64,000 nt of DNA from Pseudomonas putida (GTDB lineage Bacteria > Pseudomonadota > Gammaproteobacteria > Pseudomonadales > Pseudomonadaceae). Position numbers and translations under genes: made by a program. A model generated the notes under the pieces. The model had not been told where the DNA came from. It searched no databases and saw nothing but the letters and a program-made list of their open reading frames with translations. Below, piece after piece: positions 63,448 to 64,000 of the stretch. The number at the start of each line of letters is the position of its first letter. Position 1 is the stretch's first letter. The stretch is taken from contig NZ_CP029693.1 in assembly GCF_003228315.1 (NCBI RefSeq), forward strand, positions 1,240,001 through 1,304,000, written 5' to 3'.

Positions 63448-63928
63448 TGACACGGTCCTCCATCGCCTGACGGGCACCAGCCATGATGCCGAGGATTTCG
63501 CGAATAACGTCCATGCCCTGTTTTTCCAGTTCGAGGACTTCGTGAAGCTCCCAAACGTTGTCAGCTGCGCCGTCATGCATGGCAGCCACAAACTCCCCTG
63601 TCTCGCCGAGCAACTTTCCGACGGCTTTCAACGCATCGCGCGTGGCCGGCACCGGCACCGGGCGATACCAGACGGCCCCTGCAGGACGCATCAGCGCATC
63701 GAGCAAGCGCGCATCGCCCGTCAACCGAATGAGCTCTTCCAGCTCATCAGGATTCAGCCAGCGGCGCTCTTCATCGAGTTTGAGTTTTTTCTGAAGGGTG
63801 TCGTTGTCCAACACCATGTCAAAGGCAAGGGCGGTGATTCCGCCCTTGTAGTCACGACCGGCGCGATAGATCGCCTGGCGCAATGGAAGGACCGGACCAG
63901 CGTCCGGCAACAGATCTGTTCGACTCAT
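63440..63928 (-). CDS. Phage regulatory CII-family protein
   Basis: A 162-residue protein. LRQAIYRAGRDYKGGITALAFDMVLDNDTLQKKLKLDEERRWLNPDELEELIRLTGDARLL is the N-terminal DNA-binding region of the CII/YmfL-type regulators I recall from Pseudomonas phages. The C-terminal half is helical, probably for oligomers. It is the first gene of the visible leftward early unit. A palindrome overlaps its ribosome site, so its expression is probably repressed in the lysogen. Confidence 0.78.
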   Translation of the reverse strand: MSRTDLLPDAGPVLPLRQAIYRAGRDYKGGITALAFDMVLDNDTLQKKLKLDEERRWLNPDELEELIRLTGDARLLDALMRPAGAVWYRPVPVPATRDALKAVGKLLGETGEFVAAMHDGAADNVWELHEVLELEKQGMDVIREILGIMAGARQAMEDRVNG

Positions 63929-63929
63929 A

Positions 63930-63952
63930 ACCGTAAATCCCCTGTTTACGGT
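63930..63952. promoter_or_regulatory. Operator-like palindrome before the CII-family gene
   Basis: ACCGTAAA at 63930-63937 and its exact complement TTTACGGT at 63945-63952 flank a 7-base spacer, TCCCCTG. On the minus strand the spacer is the presumed ribosome site (CAGGGGA). A repressor site or a translation-blocking hairpin are both possible. Confidence 0.72.
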
Positions 63953-64000
63953 GTAGCCATAAGATGAGGTAGTCCCTATCCTACAACCACGACCGATGTA

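Larger units (their letters stand above)
32049..64000. mobile_element. Prophage, SfV/phiP27-like chimera (right end outside window)
   Basis: All phage genes lie to the right of the tRNA-Leu fragment. Modules from right to left: regulation and replication (63.9-60.2 kb), holins and HNH (59.5-58.5), HK97-type head (58.4-51.0), Mu-type contractile tail and baseplate (51.0-40.4), fibre and SGNH hydrolases (40.4-37.3), endolysin and spanins (37.2-36.2), accessory genes (36.2-32.3). Integrase, repressor and right att are not in the window. A frameshift in the gp48-like gene may make it defective. Confidence 0.93.

Overview
The window is a Pseudomonas chromosome segment, most likely from the P. fluorescens group. 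The support is the 4-hydroxyphenylpyruvate dioxygenase, which closely resembles P. fluorescens Hpd as I remember it, an MvaT/MvaU-type silencer, the GC-rich codon use, and eight copies of a paired inverted repeat with GTAGGAGCGAGC arms, a REP type I associate with this group. None of this was checked against a database.

Bases 1-32048 are host chromosome. In order: the end of an aldo/keto reductase; rarD; hpd; an EamA exporter divergent from a LysR regulator; a CSS-motif EAL phosphodiesterase; an MvaV-like nucleoid protein; gloA; ahpF and ahpC; a solitary tyrosine recombinase divergent from a KfrA-like coiled-coil protein; gorA and galU; several small lipoproteins and conserved small proteins; an alkylation-repair cluster (2OG-Fe oxygenase, alkB, ada); a large Gly/Trp/Tyr-rich secreted protein; a nitronate monooxygenase; modABC behind a ModE-like box; topoisomerase IB; small proteins; and a TetR/NmrA-family divergent pair with two matching operators.

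At 32049-32106 lies the 3' part of a tRNA-Leu(UAA) gene, broken in the anticodon stem. This is the left attachment site of a prophage that fills the rest of the window and runs past its right edge. The intact tRNA, integrase and main repressor should lie beyond 64000. The phage has an HK97-type head (P27-type terminase, portal, S49 protease, capsid) and a Mu-type contractile tail (sheath, tube, -1 frameshifted chaperone, tape measure, Mu gp43-gp48-like baseplate), the SfV/phiP27 kind of chimera.

Phage genes read leftward from the right edge: CII-like regulator, C4 zinc-finger protein, primase-polymerase/helicase, an iteron-like repeat block, a possible antiterminator, holins, HNH nuclease, head, tail, fibre, two SGNH hydrolases, endolysin and nested spanins. 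The left end carries accessory genes: a rightward coiled-coil/membrane-protein pair, a DNA adenine methylase behind a LexA box, a DUF5677-like protein and a trypsin-like protease. Four terminator-like hairpins inside the late unit suggest processive antitermination. The gp48-like baseplate gene has an apparent one-base frameshift, so the prophage may not make normal particles.
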